Shown: positions 21,932 to 31,652, counted from the first letter of the stretch. The stretch is DNA of 35,131 nucleotides from Phaeoceros laevis (GCA_049999765.1 JBNGIQ010009078.1:57366-92496); one strand, 5' to 3'. Notes: generated from the sequence alone by a model not told the origin. Translations and numbers: made by a program.

Positions 21932-23776
21932 ATGGCTTCTAGCTCGGGATCAAAGGATTTCAAGCTGAAAGTTCGGGATTTCACACAAATCCGGGACTTT
22001 GATTCTAGGCACAAGCGGGCGCAGCAGCGGCAACAGTCGCACGGGAGTTCACTGGTTTCCACTGTTGAAGGCAGTGACCACGACAGCGGAGAACGCTCAA
22101 GGAGCGAGAGTCCCGAACGAGGTGGTGCTCAGCAGTAGGAGCAGGCCAGGTTTGCAGCGTGGTTCGAAGGGCTGCACACGCCAGGCACAGAGGTGCATGC
22201 CGGTGACGACCACGAAGCCACCTATGCAGCTCATCGCTACTCACCTTCAGAGCTAAGCCTGGGATTGGCCAGGTGCCTTGGGACCGAGGCCGCAGTCATG
22301 GAGCATAAGACCAGTACCGGCATTTCGGGAAAAACCGAGAAGTACTCGGGTGAGCCCGGTATAGTGTCCTTACGGGAGTTCCGCATCCATTACCGGTCCG
22401 TGGTGGCTGAGTTAAGGTTCAAGTACGCGGACATCTTCACACCTAGGTATGCTTTTGAGCACATGGGGATTTTTCTCACAGGAGAGGCTGCTATCTTGCA
22501 TGACCAGCACTTTGATGCTCTAACTGCTGTTCAAGTTAGACCTAATCCCGCTTATTTGCAAGCTATCAACGAGGCATATGATCAGGCATTAGCTGAGGCG
22601 AAGGAGGCGTGGGTGGCATCAGTTGAACAACCGACACCACCTACCAGGATTGATTTACCTCCTGAAATGTTGTTGGAAGCTGTGCAAGGTATCCCGCACA
22701 CTCTGGAGATGCCAGCAGAGGAAGACCCGGTGAAGGTCTTTTTGGCCATTTTAGAAAGAGAATTTCCAGAGAAGAATGGTGACAAGATCTTGGAAATGGT
22801 CAATTTTAGAAGGAAGAAGGGTGAAACCCTCAAGATGATGTACCATAGGTTGGATGACCTCATGCAGGCCACTGGGTCTACTGACCAAACAGCAGCAGGC
22901 TTGAAGTACTTGCAGGCGCTAGAGAGTGATCCTTTTGTTTATTTTCAAGTCCTGACGAAGGTGTTTTTCCTGCATCAGGACAAGTACACATTGAGGAATG
23001 TCTACGATGTGGCTGAGAGCTTGGATGTATGTAATGTGCACTACAGGGCTGCAGCAGGAGGGGCCGTGACGGAGCATCACAAGAGGCTATCGGCAGCTCA
23101 AAACCTGATGGTTACAGGCAGCACAAGTGCGGGTAAGGCAGCAACCACACCAGCGTTGAAGCAGATCAAGGCTGCAAATGTGGCTAGTGCTTGTAATTAT
23201 TGTGCATCTACGGAGCATGCCTCGAAGGAATGTAAAATGGACAAGGATGGTCTAACCTGTACGCATTGTGGGAGAGGCGGGCACATTGAGGCAGTGTGCT
23301 ACACCAAATATCTGGAGAAAAACTCATGGAAGAATGGCAAGAAGGCTGAGGTGGCTATGGCCACAGTAACCAAGGCTGCAACCACTCATGCGAAGGTAGC
23401 TCCAAGTGAGGGCAAGTCTAAACATGCCAAGCAGAGACAGAAGCTAACAGCTATGACTGCAGAGCTGCAAAAATTGCAGCAAGCTGCTACGCAACAACAA
23501 GCTGCTACTGAAGCCCAGAAGTTGTCTACTCTCATGGCAGACTTTGAGGCCTTGAAAGCCAGAATGCCGGCAGCTATGTCTGTACAGCCTGTACAGTATG
23601 GCATTGTGGATAATCAGCTGGTGCCAGCCATAGTGCGGCCATCCGGGCCAACAGCTGCCAGTACTTCATCTTCAGGCAATCCTCCAGGTTTGACTTTCCA
23701 GTATCCGCAAGGTTTATGGATTTCCTTATCATGCTTTTTCTGCAAGTCGTACCCTAATGAACATGGAAAATATTGA
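21932..23776 (+). pseudogene. gag: Gag polyprotein with two CCHC zinc knuckles
   Basis: The frame runs from ATG 21932 (MASSSGSKDFKLK) to the stop at 23774, about 614 residues, with one in-frame TAG at 22136-22138. The middle part (22298-23040) is a helical capsid-like region with REFPEKNGDKILEMVNFRR and LRNVYDVAESLDV. Two CX2CX4HX4C knuckles follow: CNYCASTEHASKEC (23192-23233) and CTHCGRGGHIEAVC (23258-23299). The C-terminal part is Gln/Ala rich and probably coiled coil. Gag packages element RNA into particles; the knuckles bind nucleic acid. Frame is lost near 23757, where the following open frame is displaced by one base; this could be a programmed shift or an indel. The TAG could be a point mutation or, less likely, a suppressible stop. 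Confidence 0.85.
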
Positions 23777-24431
23777 GACGATAAACTATCGCAGCCCGGC
23801 TCAAGCCCAAGCCTTGGCAGCGCTTGCAGCAGATACAACCCGAGGAGGGTTCAATAGCAGAACAAGGAGCGGGGCTCGGCAGGCAATGCCTAGGCCGTAC
23901 GACCCTATGACGCCAGAGCATGAGTGGGAATTTGCGGCAAAGGTGGCACCTTACATTTTGCCCATAGGCGGTATTCGCAGAGCTATTGCTAGGGAGTCCA
24001 TTGACCCCGCTTTGTGGGAGGAGTCTTCGGCAGCTGCGCTCAAGCCCTTACGTGAGGATGACGAGGAGGAGATGCCGTCGACAACAGCTGGGGCACCCGG
24101 TGCTGCTGCTAAGGGACCGGTTGCGCAGGCACACAAGAGGGTTGTGTCGGCCACCCCAGCAGCAACCACCGTGCTTCCAGCCACGCTGCTCGCTAGGGTT
24201 CTGAGGCCAGGAAGCTGGCAGCCAGCACTCCTGCCCGTGCGCAGGTGCCTGCTGAGCAGCCTCGACCGGCAACCACGAGGGCTACACAGCATGGGTAGGC
24301 TGGACCGAGTGTCACAGCCACTGCGCCCACCCGGCCAACACACAGTGGAGATTCAATCCGGCCGCAGCTCACAACAAGGATGCTGGTTGACAAGATCATG
24401 CATGCTTCGTTGTTCTCACTGCAGGAATTGA
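23757..24431 (+). pseudogene. Gag-pol linker region, frame-shifted
   Basis: An open stretch continues the polyprotein in another frame than gag, with NYRSPAQAQALAALAADTT, then an Ala/Pro-rich linker and an acidic patch REDDEEEMPS. It has no recognised domain. Around 24350 the meaningful frame changes again to the one that leads into the protease. Its role is likely a spacer between capsid and protease. Confidence 0.5.
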
Positions 24432-25558
24432 GCGTTACTCCGGCGATGGTGATGCACGCTTTCCAGGAGGAGGTGGGCATACCCAGCAACGTAGCACAGG
24501 TGTTGGAGCCCACGGATCTCTTATCAGAGGATGATTTGGACGCCACACACCAGTGGCAGCAGTCAGCAGATGGTGTGGTTGGTTCGCCGCCCCTCGTGCA
24601 AGTCACACGACGTCCTGGATAGAGTCAAGTGTGGACACGCAAGCACAGCGGTTCGGAGGGGCAAGAGCCCATGACAGAAGCAGAGGCAACGACTGTGTTC
24701 CAGGCCCTATTTGAGGAGCAGGACAGTTTTTCCAGTCATGAACTGGCCGCAGCCGTGCGCAGCATTCCAGTGGTGGCACCTGAGCAACGTCAGCAGACAA
24801 GGGTGCGTGTCGCAATGGTGGACAATCGCGGCATGCACATTACCTTGAACGGGTTTCAGCCGGATGTCGTCCTCATGGACACTGGCGCGGAGCCAGTGAT
24901 CCTTGGTGCCCGCATGGCTGAGGTTTTGAAACAACAAGGTGTTCCATTGCAGGACTCAGCCTGGCATATTCGCACTGTGGGAGGTGGTGTCGAGCCGCTG
25001 CTGGGGGAGACTGTGCACACAGTACCCTTGTGCTTCAAGCCAGGTACTGCCGACGCTTGCACACTCAATGTCAAATGCTTGGTTACTACAGAGACAAGCT
25101 ATGATATTTTGCTGGGAATGGAAGGTCTGTATGCACCAGGTTTTATGATTGACACGTTTACCGAAACAGCTTTCTACAAGCCTGACTGGAAGAAACCATC
25201 TCGGTTGGCAGCTATCCCCTTGGACCTGCATGGTAAGCAGGGTCCTAGGCATGCATATGCTGCATATGCTGATCATGGAGTTGCCTGTTTGGGTGCAGTG
25301 TTGGACACCAAGATTGCTTGGGCCTATCATGCTACGTGTGACGCATTGTATGCATTGGAGGACGAAGAGCTGGAGACCAGCCCTGTCCTTGAAGCTTTTG
25401 CCAGCTTGCCTGCTAGCAAGCCTGTCCAACCGTCCACTGCTACTCTGTTGCACAAAGCTAAGGAAATCATGCAATCAGCCGTGACTTACAGTCAGTCTTT
25501 GAAGGCTAATGGTATTGGCGTTTCCACTACCCTGCAGCCGCTGCCTCATCAAGTGGTG
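24380..25558 (+). pseudogene. pol: Retropepsin-like aspartic protease region of pol
   Basis: A single frame leads from 24380 through an in-frame TAG at 24620-24622 to 25948. The protease core has the active-site signature DVVLMDTGAEPVILGARM at about 24862-24915, where D-T-G is the catalytic triad of retropepsins; the downstream ILLGMEGLYAPGFMID resembles the conserved glycine-rich flap or C-terminal strand. It would cut the polyprotein. A hydrophobic linker of about 120 residues without recognised domain (25240-25558) separates it from the methyltransferase. The protease keeps its key residues, yet the upstream stops and frameshifts make this copy unlikely to express. Confidence 0.8.
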
Positions 25559-26560
25559 GCATGGAAACCGCCTGCAGACGGTTTGGTACTTGTCGAATTG
25601 TTTGCCGGCATGGCTACAGGCTTGGAAGCTGTCCTTTGTGCAGGGCTTGTGGTTAACAAGTATTTTTATTGTGACGTGAGCCCGACTGCTCGTATTGCAA
25701 CTGCCTCACGATTTTTGCAACTCCAAGAAGAGTTCCCTGCTCAGCTGTCAGCTAGAGCATGTCAAGCAACCTTCTCAATGCTGCCGCGGAACGTTCAGTT
25801 TATTCAAGCTGCACATGTCAGCATGTTGGGACCAGTGGATCTAATCATCGCTGGTTGGGAGTGCCAGGGATTCAGAATGGTGGGGACTGGTGAGGGACTG
25901 TCAGATCAACGATCAGCACTCTTCGGTGATTTGATGGCAATTATCTAGTATTTCCAGCGCACTTCCCCTAATTTAGGGTATGTCTTTGAGAATAGTCCTG
26001 CGCAGTTGGACAGCAGGTTGGCTATTCGTCAAGATGGTGCACTTGTGCAGCACTTTCTTGGTAGACCATGAGTAGTGGATGCTGCACAATGTGATTCTTA
26101 TGCACGTCGCCTTCGCAACTATTGGACTAACTTAGCTCCCTTGTCCTTGCTGGAGTTGAGTTTATTGCATACAGTGCAAAATGCTGCCCTTCAGGTGCAA
26201 GACATCTTGGAGCCCGGTCGGTCTCCTCAGCCCGTGTTACACAAGGACAAGCCCCTCGTGGTATGCTGCAAATGTTCCAGGTGAATCTCGTCGGACATGG
26301 CCTACTCTCGTAGCTTACCCGAATTCGCATGCTTTTCAGAATGCTGGTCCTGGTACTGTCATCGACTCCAACAAGCATACAGTGGAAGAACCCACTTCTG
26401 AGGAGCGTGAAAGAGCCATGGGCTTCCATACAGGTACTACTCGGCATCCTAAGCTGTCATTTCGACAGCGTAATGCTCTTTTAGGCCGAGCTATGGATGT
26501 GAATTGTATGACCTGGATTGTGGCGCTTAGTCTCTCTCATCTTTCAAATGTACCATTGCT
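25559..26560 (+). pseudogene. C5-cytosine DNA methyltransferase domain inside pol (DNMT3-like layout)
   Basis: The motifs appear in canonical order. Motif I VELFAGMATGLEAVL (S-adenosylmethionine site, about 25592-25636) resembles DNMT3. Then come YFYCDVSPTARIA (motif II), LGPVDLIIAGWECQGF (motifs III/IV, catalytic Cys codon 25862-25864), QRSALFGDLM (V), GYVFENSPAQ (VI, Glu codon 25988-25990), ARRLRNYWTNL (VIII, 26102-26134), then in the next frame ERERAMGFHTGTT and RQRNALLGRAMDVN (IX/X, to about 26505). The domain is about 310 residues and lacks a long target-recognition region, as in DNMT3-type enzymes. Motif IV has Glu in place of the usual Pro before Cys. Two in-frame stops (TAG 25946, TGA 26069) and a frameshift near 26255 disable this copy. 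The domain would transfer methyl groups to cytosine in DNA. Its place, between protease and reverse transcriptase in a polyprotein, is not that of a host gene. Confidence 0.9.
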
Positions 26561-27611
26561 GTGCACCAGCTGTGCATGCAGCTGTATTAGATTATGCAGC
26601 TCATCCTGATGCTGTGCACATTCGCACTGTGAGGTCTCATGCTTCGTTTCTGCTCACTGCTGGGGGGGGAGGAAGTCCCAAGATTTTGTCACTTTTCAAC
26701 TGGATTTTCAGCAGTGCCCACAACTCAGGTAGACCGTGGACCAGTCACAACGGCTACACATTCTTGGACTTTTGGGCATGGCTTGTCAGCTGCACAACGA
26801 CGGTTGTTGCATAGGCTGCTCATAAAGTACAAGGATGCTTTTGCTTTTAGTATGGACCAGCTAGGAAAGTGCAATGTGCTGCGATTTCGTTTAGCTCTCA
26901 CAAGTGATGAACCTGTTTGGCGCAAAAGGCATAGGTTGAGCAAGGCGGAATGGAAGTTGGTTGACAAGCGTTGTGAGGAACTTCACAAGGCTGGGCTGAT
27001 CAGGCCTTCTAATTCAGAGTATGCTGCTGCTACCGTGATGCCAGCCAAGAAGGATGTGCACGGGCTATGGACTGAAAAGCGTACGTGTGGAGATTATCGG
27101 CCGCAGGATCGGTACCCGGTACCATTGCCGGAGGAGATATTTGATAGCATAGGGGCTTCAAAGGTCTTTTCCATTTTGGACTTGCGTCAGGGTTTTAACC
27201 AAATCTTGATGGCAGATGAGGACTGCAAGAAGACGGTGTTCCACGGCTCTAATCATCTTTGGGAGTGGTTAGTGATGCCGTTCGGGTTACGGAATGCACC
27301 TGTAACTTTCCAACGAGTCATGGACCGTGTGTTGGCAAGGGCTGAAACACGATCTCCTAAGAAGGACGATTCTTCTCGCGTCCCGTTTGGAAAAAAAAAA
27401 TTCCCCTCAATTTTGTGTCAAAAAAGTGGTCGTGCAAACCAAAATGTGCATTTCAACGTGTTTTTTAAATCCGCGTGGTCCAAATACAGAGGTTACAGTA
27501 AAAACAAACTCTAAAAACAAGGTACTTCACAAAACGTACTTCACAAAACTGCAGCACGTAAACATCATCACTATTATGCGGCCGCCCTATTTCTGCCGCT
27601 GACCATGGTCA

Positions 27612-27706
27612 TCTACAGCATCCCCTACATTACGACTTTCTGTATTTTCGCAGGGACATCCGTCTACAGCATCCCCTACATTACGACTTTCTGTATTTTC
27701 GCAGGT
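27612..27706 (+). repeat. Tandem duplication, 51-bp period
   Basis: A 44-bp sequence starting TCTACAGCATCCCCTACATT at 27612 is repeated exactly at 27663, with a 7-bp spacer. The second copy ends at the first GGTACCGG palindrome. Confidence 0.85.
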
Positions 27707-28030
27707 ACCGGATGTCCGGTACCCGTGCTGTTGAAGTGTGAAGAGCTATTAAATATAAGCATTTTGGGGTTACTACACATCTTTTTTGCTGATTTTGGCT
27801 GCATTTTCCGGAAAAGTCTTCTATAAGTAGCAAACCTACGGGCCCCGGGTATCGGATATCCGGTATCAAGGGCCCGCTGAAATCAACAAAATACGGCTAC
27901 TTTAAAATCCTGTTTCACTCAAAATAGCGGTCGGGATAATAAAGAATGGTCTAAATCATCTGTTTACACGGGCTGAAATAGGAAGCCAAAGAGAGGGAAC
28001 CCATGTAAATGTAGGATTTCTGGTGTTTTG
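27704..28030 (+). repeat. Internal direct repeat, copy 1
   Basis: Matches 28439-28790 with indels and substitutions. It starts at a near-palindrome (27704-27723, arms GGTACCGGA and TCCGGTACC), includes GCATTTTGGGGTTACTA, a TATA-like CTATAAGTAGC, a second palindrome (27848-27867), and AAGAATGGTCTAAA near the end. Confidence 0.75.
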
Positions 28031-28069
28031 TAAAATAAGGATGGTAAAAAAAAGAGCATATATGGGTTC

Positions 28070-28378
28070 ATATTAACGACCGGAGAGACATTACCGCGAC
28101 GAACAGGGACAGTAGGGCTAATCAAAAGAAAGCTGTTCGAGAACAGGGCAGACCCAAACGAGGGGGATGGTAATCTGGCTCACGGAAGGCAAGATGACTC
28201 CGATGATGACGATGCGGAATCCACCGACCGGGAAGAAGACCTTGATGCATGCGATGTAGACGGCCTACTCCCCGGGGAGGAACCAGAGGAGCCTAGAATA
28301 TTTAATTTTTCGCGTCAGCATACGTCTTCACTTCTAGAGCCGACAGAAAATGACCTGTCGGAAAAAAGTGACATGTGA
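28070..28378 (+). pseudogene. Acidic open stretch inside the TIR element
   Basis: This part between the two internal repeats stays open for about 100 codons and reads like real protein: a basic segment GLIKRKLFENRADPN, then a strongly acidic run containing QDDSDDDDAESTDREEDLD and LLPGEEPEEPRIFNF, ending at TGA 28376. There is no obvious start codon. Acidic segments of this kind occur near the N-terminus of several transposase families, so it may be a transposase remnant; no family can be named. Confidence 0.4.
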
Positions 28379-28438
28379 AAAAATGAATTGTGGTTCGTGC
28401 ATAGGCTATGTGAAGTAGGGCTCTGCTGGGACTGTGCT

Positions 28439-28790
28439 GGTACCGGATGTCCGGTACCTGTGCTGATATCGGATGTCCGGCACCTGTGCTGGTAAACTGG
28501 GAACAGATATGAAATATAGGCATTTTGGGGTTACTAAACCTGTATTTTGCTGATTTTTGATGAATTGTTCCGGCAAAGTCTTGTATATATAGCAATCCCG
28601 CGGGACCCGGGTACCGGATATCCGGTACCACGGGCCTGCTGAAAACAGCAAAATAAGGCAACTTTGAAATCAGGTTCACTAAAAATAGCAGCGGGAAAAA
28701 AAAGAATGGTCTAAAATAGACTTTTTTGCGGGTTCGGACAGGGAGCCAAAGAAAAGGAACCTATGAAAATGCAGGTTTTCAGGTGTTATC
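28439..28790 (+). repeat. Internal direct repeat, copy 2
   Basis: Second copy of the block at 27704-28030. It starts with a GGTACCGGA/TCCGGTACC palindrome (28439-28458), followed by a degenerate one (28464-28484), and contains a perfect 20-bp palindrome at 28610-28629. Confidence 0.75.
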
Positions 28791-29382
28791 AAGGGTCCCG
28801 GAGTGGCATAATGGTCCCAAAAATATGCAGACTTCCGAAAATGTCGAAGTTTGGGCATTTTTGTGGTGTTTTTTTGGGAAAAAAAAATTCCACCAGCCAG
28901 AATCCTGTTTCGCGGAGAAAATCCTCCTTCTTAGGAGACCGTGTTCTGATCATTTATGCTGTTACATTGATGATGTCTTGGTGCATAGTCCTGATTTTAA
29001 GACTCACTTGGTGCATCTTGAAGACTTGTTTTAGCGATTGCAAGCTGCAGGTTTGAAATGCCATCCTAGCAAGTGTGAGTTTGCTGTAGACACGGTGGTG
29101 TACCTTGGCCATAGGATCATTCCGAATGGCATTATGCCACACCGTGCTAAGGTGGAGTCTATCTCCAAGATGGCTGTGCCCATCGATTTGCCAGTTTTGC
29201 GTGCTTTCTTAGGCCTTGCCAATTATTATCGCACGTACGTGCAAGAATTCAGTCGCATAGCTAGGCCTCTTTATGATCTTTTGAAGAAAGACTGCATATG
29301 GAGCTGGACAGATGTGTGTCAGCAGGCTTTTGAGACACTCAAGCATAAGTTGATGGAAATGCCGGTCATGCGTCGGCCTGAC

Positions 29383-29735
29383 TTCAACAAGCCATTCATC
29401 CTTCACACGGATTGGAGCAGTATTGGCATAGGGGCAATGTTCGCGCAACTAGACGATGGTGGGGTTGAGCAAGTCATTGCGTATGCATCTCGCAGCAACA
29501 ACCGAGCTGAATCTAACTATTCTTCATACAAAGGCGAGTGTTTGGCAGTTGTTTGGTCTGTAATTCACTTCCGTCCATATTTGCATGGTAGGAGGTTTAC
29601 CATTTACAGCGATCATCAGCTCTTACATTGGCTTATGACTAATGATAAATTGAGCGGGAAGCTGGCCAAATGGGCCCTGTTGCTGCAGGAATACGACATG
29701 GATAGATATCGTCCACCGACCAGGCGTAACACATC
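29383..29735 (+). pseudogene. pol: RNase H domain of pol
   Basis: Continuous with the reverse transcriptase frame. It has the gypsy RNase H landmarks KPFILHTDWSSIGIGAMFAQ (first catalytic Asp), IAYASRSNN, AESNYSSYKGECLAVVWS (catalytic Glu) and FTIYSDHQLLHWLM (catalytic Asp), so the catalytic residues are kept. The domain removes RNA from the RNA-DNA hybrid. The frame is lost near 29725, at the sequence where relatives read through NADALSR into the integrase region. Confidence 0.88.
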
Positions 29736-29759
29736 AGAATGCAGATGCTCTCTCACGCA

Positions 29760-31286
29760 GCCCATCACTTTCCTCGGTAGACGTCAGTGCTGCCAGGCAA
29801 GACTTTGATGCTGACCAGTCCAGCAAATGGGGAGTAGCAGTATTTTTATCTATGTTGGTCAACACAGCTGCGGTGGAATCTACGCAAGTGACCTCGCGAG
29901 ACATATGGGAAGACACTGCTTGTATGGCCTACCTCAAAACGCAACAGCTGCCTGCACAGATGAGTCACCTGGACAGGGATAGAGTAATGCATCGTGTTAA
30001 GAGGTATGCTTGGCGCACTGACCACCTGGTCAGGCTTTTGGCAGCTGGCGAGCGCGTGGTGCCTCCTCCACATGAGCGCAGAGCTCTCATTCAGAGAGTT
30101 CATGACGATATGGGGCACTTTGGTGTTAAACGCACCTACAGCTTGTTACTTCCGCATTTCTTTTGGACTGGGATGTATTTGCAAGTACGTGATGTCATCG
30201 ACAGGTGTGAGCAATGTGACCGTGTTAGGGCTCATTTTACTGCTAAACAGCCAGTGTTGCATCCTTTGCCTATCCAAGGCCTCTTCTATCGGTGGAGTTG
30301 TGATCTTGCAGGAGAATTACCTAAGACCTCTCGTGGCAACGTGTATATCATGGTTATGATAGAGCACTTCAGCAAGTGGATTGAGTTGGTGGCATTACCC
30401 AACAAGGAGTCAGCCACTACAGCACAAGCCTTCCTCAACTGTGTCCTCAGTAGGTTTGGTGCTTGTGCTAAATGTTTGACTGATCAGGGATCAGAGTTTC
30501 GTGGAGCGTTTCAGGATCTGCTGGATTGGGCTCTCATTGATCATCGTACGACTTCTAGAGAGCATCCACAAGCTGACGGTTTAGCCGAGCGCATGGTGCA
30601 AACTACTAAGCGTGGTTTGCGCAAGATTTCCTTGAGCCAGCATCCCAAAGACTGGGATTTAATGTTGCCTTACATTGCTATGGCCTACCGTTTCAGCAAG
30701 CAGGCCGCTTTGTCGGACTTTTCTCCTTACCTTCTCCTCTTTGGCTGCCACCCTGTGCCTCCATCAGCAATAGCTGCCACTATGGACCAGGTTGTGCAGT
30801 TGGACGATCCCAATGTATGGGCTCGAGTGGTTTCTGACCGTGCAGCACTTTTTCGAAGGATCATGCCGATGGCCATGGGCAATCTGCAAATCGCACAACA
30901 CCGAGACACCTTGAGGTATGCGCATACTAGGGGTGGTAGTTATCTTCCTAAGGCTAGGAAGTTTGAAGAGGGCGATTTCGTCTACCTTCAAGGGCAAACT
31001 CATAACACTTTAGAGATAGCGGCCAGCCGCATTATTCTGCGGGTTAAGAAGGTGTTGCCTTCGGGAGTCTTGCTGCTGCATGGCCAGGATGGTCGGGAGT
31101 GGAAGGATCACCAAAAGAACTGTACCCCCTGCCACTTGCCCAATCTCGATCCGGAGGTAATCACTGCAGATTGGAGGCCACCCCCGGATTACCCATGCAA
31201 GGCATGTAGACGCAGTGACAATGCTGCCCAGGTTTTGCTTTGTGACGGTGCCTGCTGGAGCGCAGCACCTGTACAACTCTGAATTC
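29760..31286 (+). pseudogene. pol: Integrase with truncated C-terminal PHD-like finger
   Basis: An open frame from 29852 to the stop at 31280 holds the HHCC zinc domain (MGHFGVKRTYSLLLPHFFW, CEQC at about 30209), and the catalytic core with Asp at 30302 (CDLAGE), Asp at 30482 (TDQGSEFRG) and Glu at 30587 (GLAERM), a D-D-x34-E layout. A C-terminal domain follows with FEEGDFVYLQGQ and a basic strand region. The last 25 residues read CKACRRSDNAAQVLLCDG, the first half of a PHD-like zinc finger, and then run straight into the right-hand repeat at 31249, where the finger is cut off. No chromodomain is seen. Integrase inserts the cDNA into chromosomes; a PHD-like finger could read histone tails and steer insertion. 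Confidence 0.88.
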
Positions 31287-31440
31287 TCAATTGACGCTAG
31301 CATAGCCTGAGCTTGATGAATGTGTGAGTTTGGATGTGGAGAATTAGCTAGCTCACCCGGCGTAGTGCGGCATTGGACGCACGCACGCAATTACCAGTGA
31401 CTTATGCTGGTTCGACAGCAGCATGAGCACTGAGTTCTCA
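31249..31440 (+). repeat. Candidate 3' LTR
   Basis: It matches 21513-21704 with five differences in 192 bp (four transitions, one transversion). It begins inside the integrase C-terminal coding frame and no polypurine tract precedes it, so sequence between the PHD-like finger and the repeat has probably been lost. Confidence 0.75.
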
Positions 31441-31652
31441 AACGCACGTGTTTTTCACATGTTTAACTTTTTTGCCACTTAGCTACTTAATGGCGGGAGT
31501 ACAGCTTGTGTGTTTAGTAGCACGACAGTATATTTGCAAGATGATGTTTAGCACGACAACGTGCATTAGTAGCCTTGTGAAACTGAGAATGCACTTCCTG
31601 TCTGTAAAGTGCTCATTATATAGATAGTATGTTTGTGGGCTCCTTTCAGATT

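Larger units (their letters stand above)
27346..28945. mobile_element. 1600-bp terminal-inverted-repeat element nested in the reverse transcriptase
   Basis: The ends AACACGATCTCCTAAGAAGG (27346 on) and, on the other strand, AACACGGTCTCCTAAGAAGG (28945 back) form imperfect inverted repeats of about 35 bp. CTGA at 27342-27345 and 28946-28949 is a 4-bp target duplication. The element is exactly 1600 bp. Inside are a duplicated block of about 330 bp, several palindromes built on GGTACCGG, a 44-bp tandem duplication, and an open stretch with an acidic protein-like segment. No complete transposase is seen, so it is probably non-autonomous. The superfamily is not assigned. Confidence 0.85.
26639..29382 (+). 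pseudogene. pol: Reverse transcriptase, split by a 1600-bp insertion
   Basis: The left part (to 27345) has the gypsy-type fingers and palm: CNVLRFRLALTSDEPVW, HKAGLIRPSNSEYAA, KVFSILDLRQGFNQI (first catalytic Asp), and WLVMPFGLRNAPVTFQRVMD. The right part (from 28946) resumes with CYIDDVLVHS, which holds the catalytic D-D pair, then LKCHPSKCEFAVDTVVYLGH (thumb). Removing 27346-28945 plus one copy of the CTGA duplication brings the two parts back into one frame. An in-frame TAG at 29032-29034 and a likely short deletion near 27100 (between DYRP and QDRYPVP, where the family usually has a few more residues) are further damage. The function would be copying element RNA to DNA. Confidence 0.9.
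21513..31440 (+). mobile_element. Ty3/gypsy-like LTR retroelement carrying a C5 DNA methyltransferase domain (degenerate)
   Basis: Two direct repeats of 192 bp with TG...CA ends bound a coding region in the order gag, protease, DNA methyltransferase, reverse transcriptase, RNase H, integrase, PHD-like finger. Integrase after reverse transcriptase is the Ty3/gypsy order. Disabling changes read directly: stops at 22136, 24620, 25946, 26069 and 29032; frame changes near 23757, 24350, 26255, 26600 and 29725; and a 1600-bp insertion at 27346-28945. No primer-binding site or polypurine tract is seen next to the repeats, and the flanking 5-bp sequences (GAAGG, AACGC) are not a target duplication, so the ends may be rearranged. 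The element sits within a chaperonin-60 gene fragment. Confidence 0.85.

Noticed and set aside
25559-26560. Reading the methyltransferase as a free-standing host gene interrupted by an element
   Set aside because: It shares its reading frame with the upstream protease and has no introns, start codon or promoter of its own; its position between protease and reverse transcriptase fits a pol domain.
27704-28790. The two 330-bp blocks as LTRs of a small retroelement
   Set aside because: They do not have TG...CA ends, no retroelement coding lies between them, and they sit inside well-defined inverted termini.
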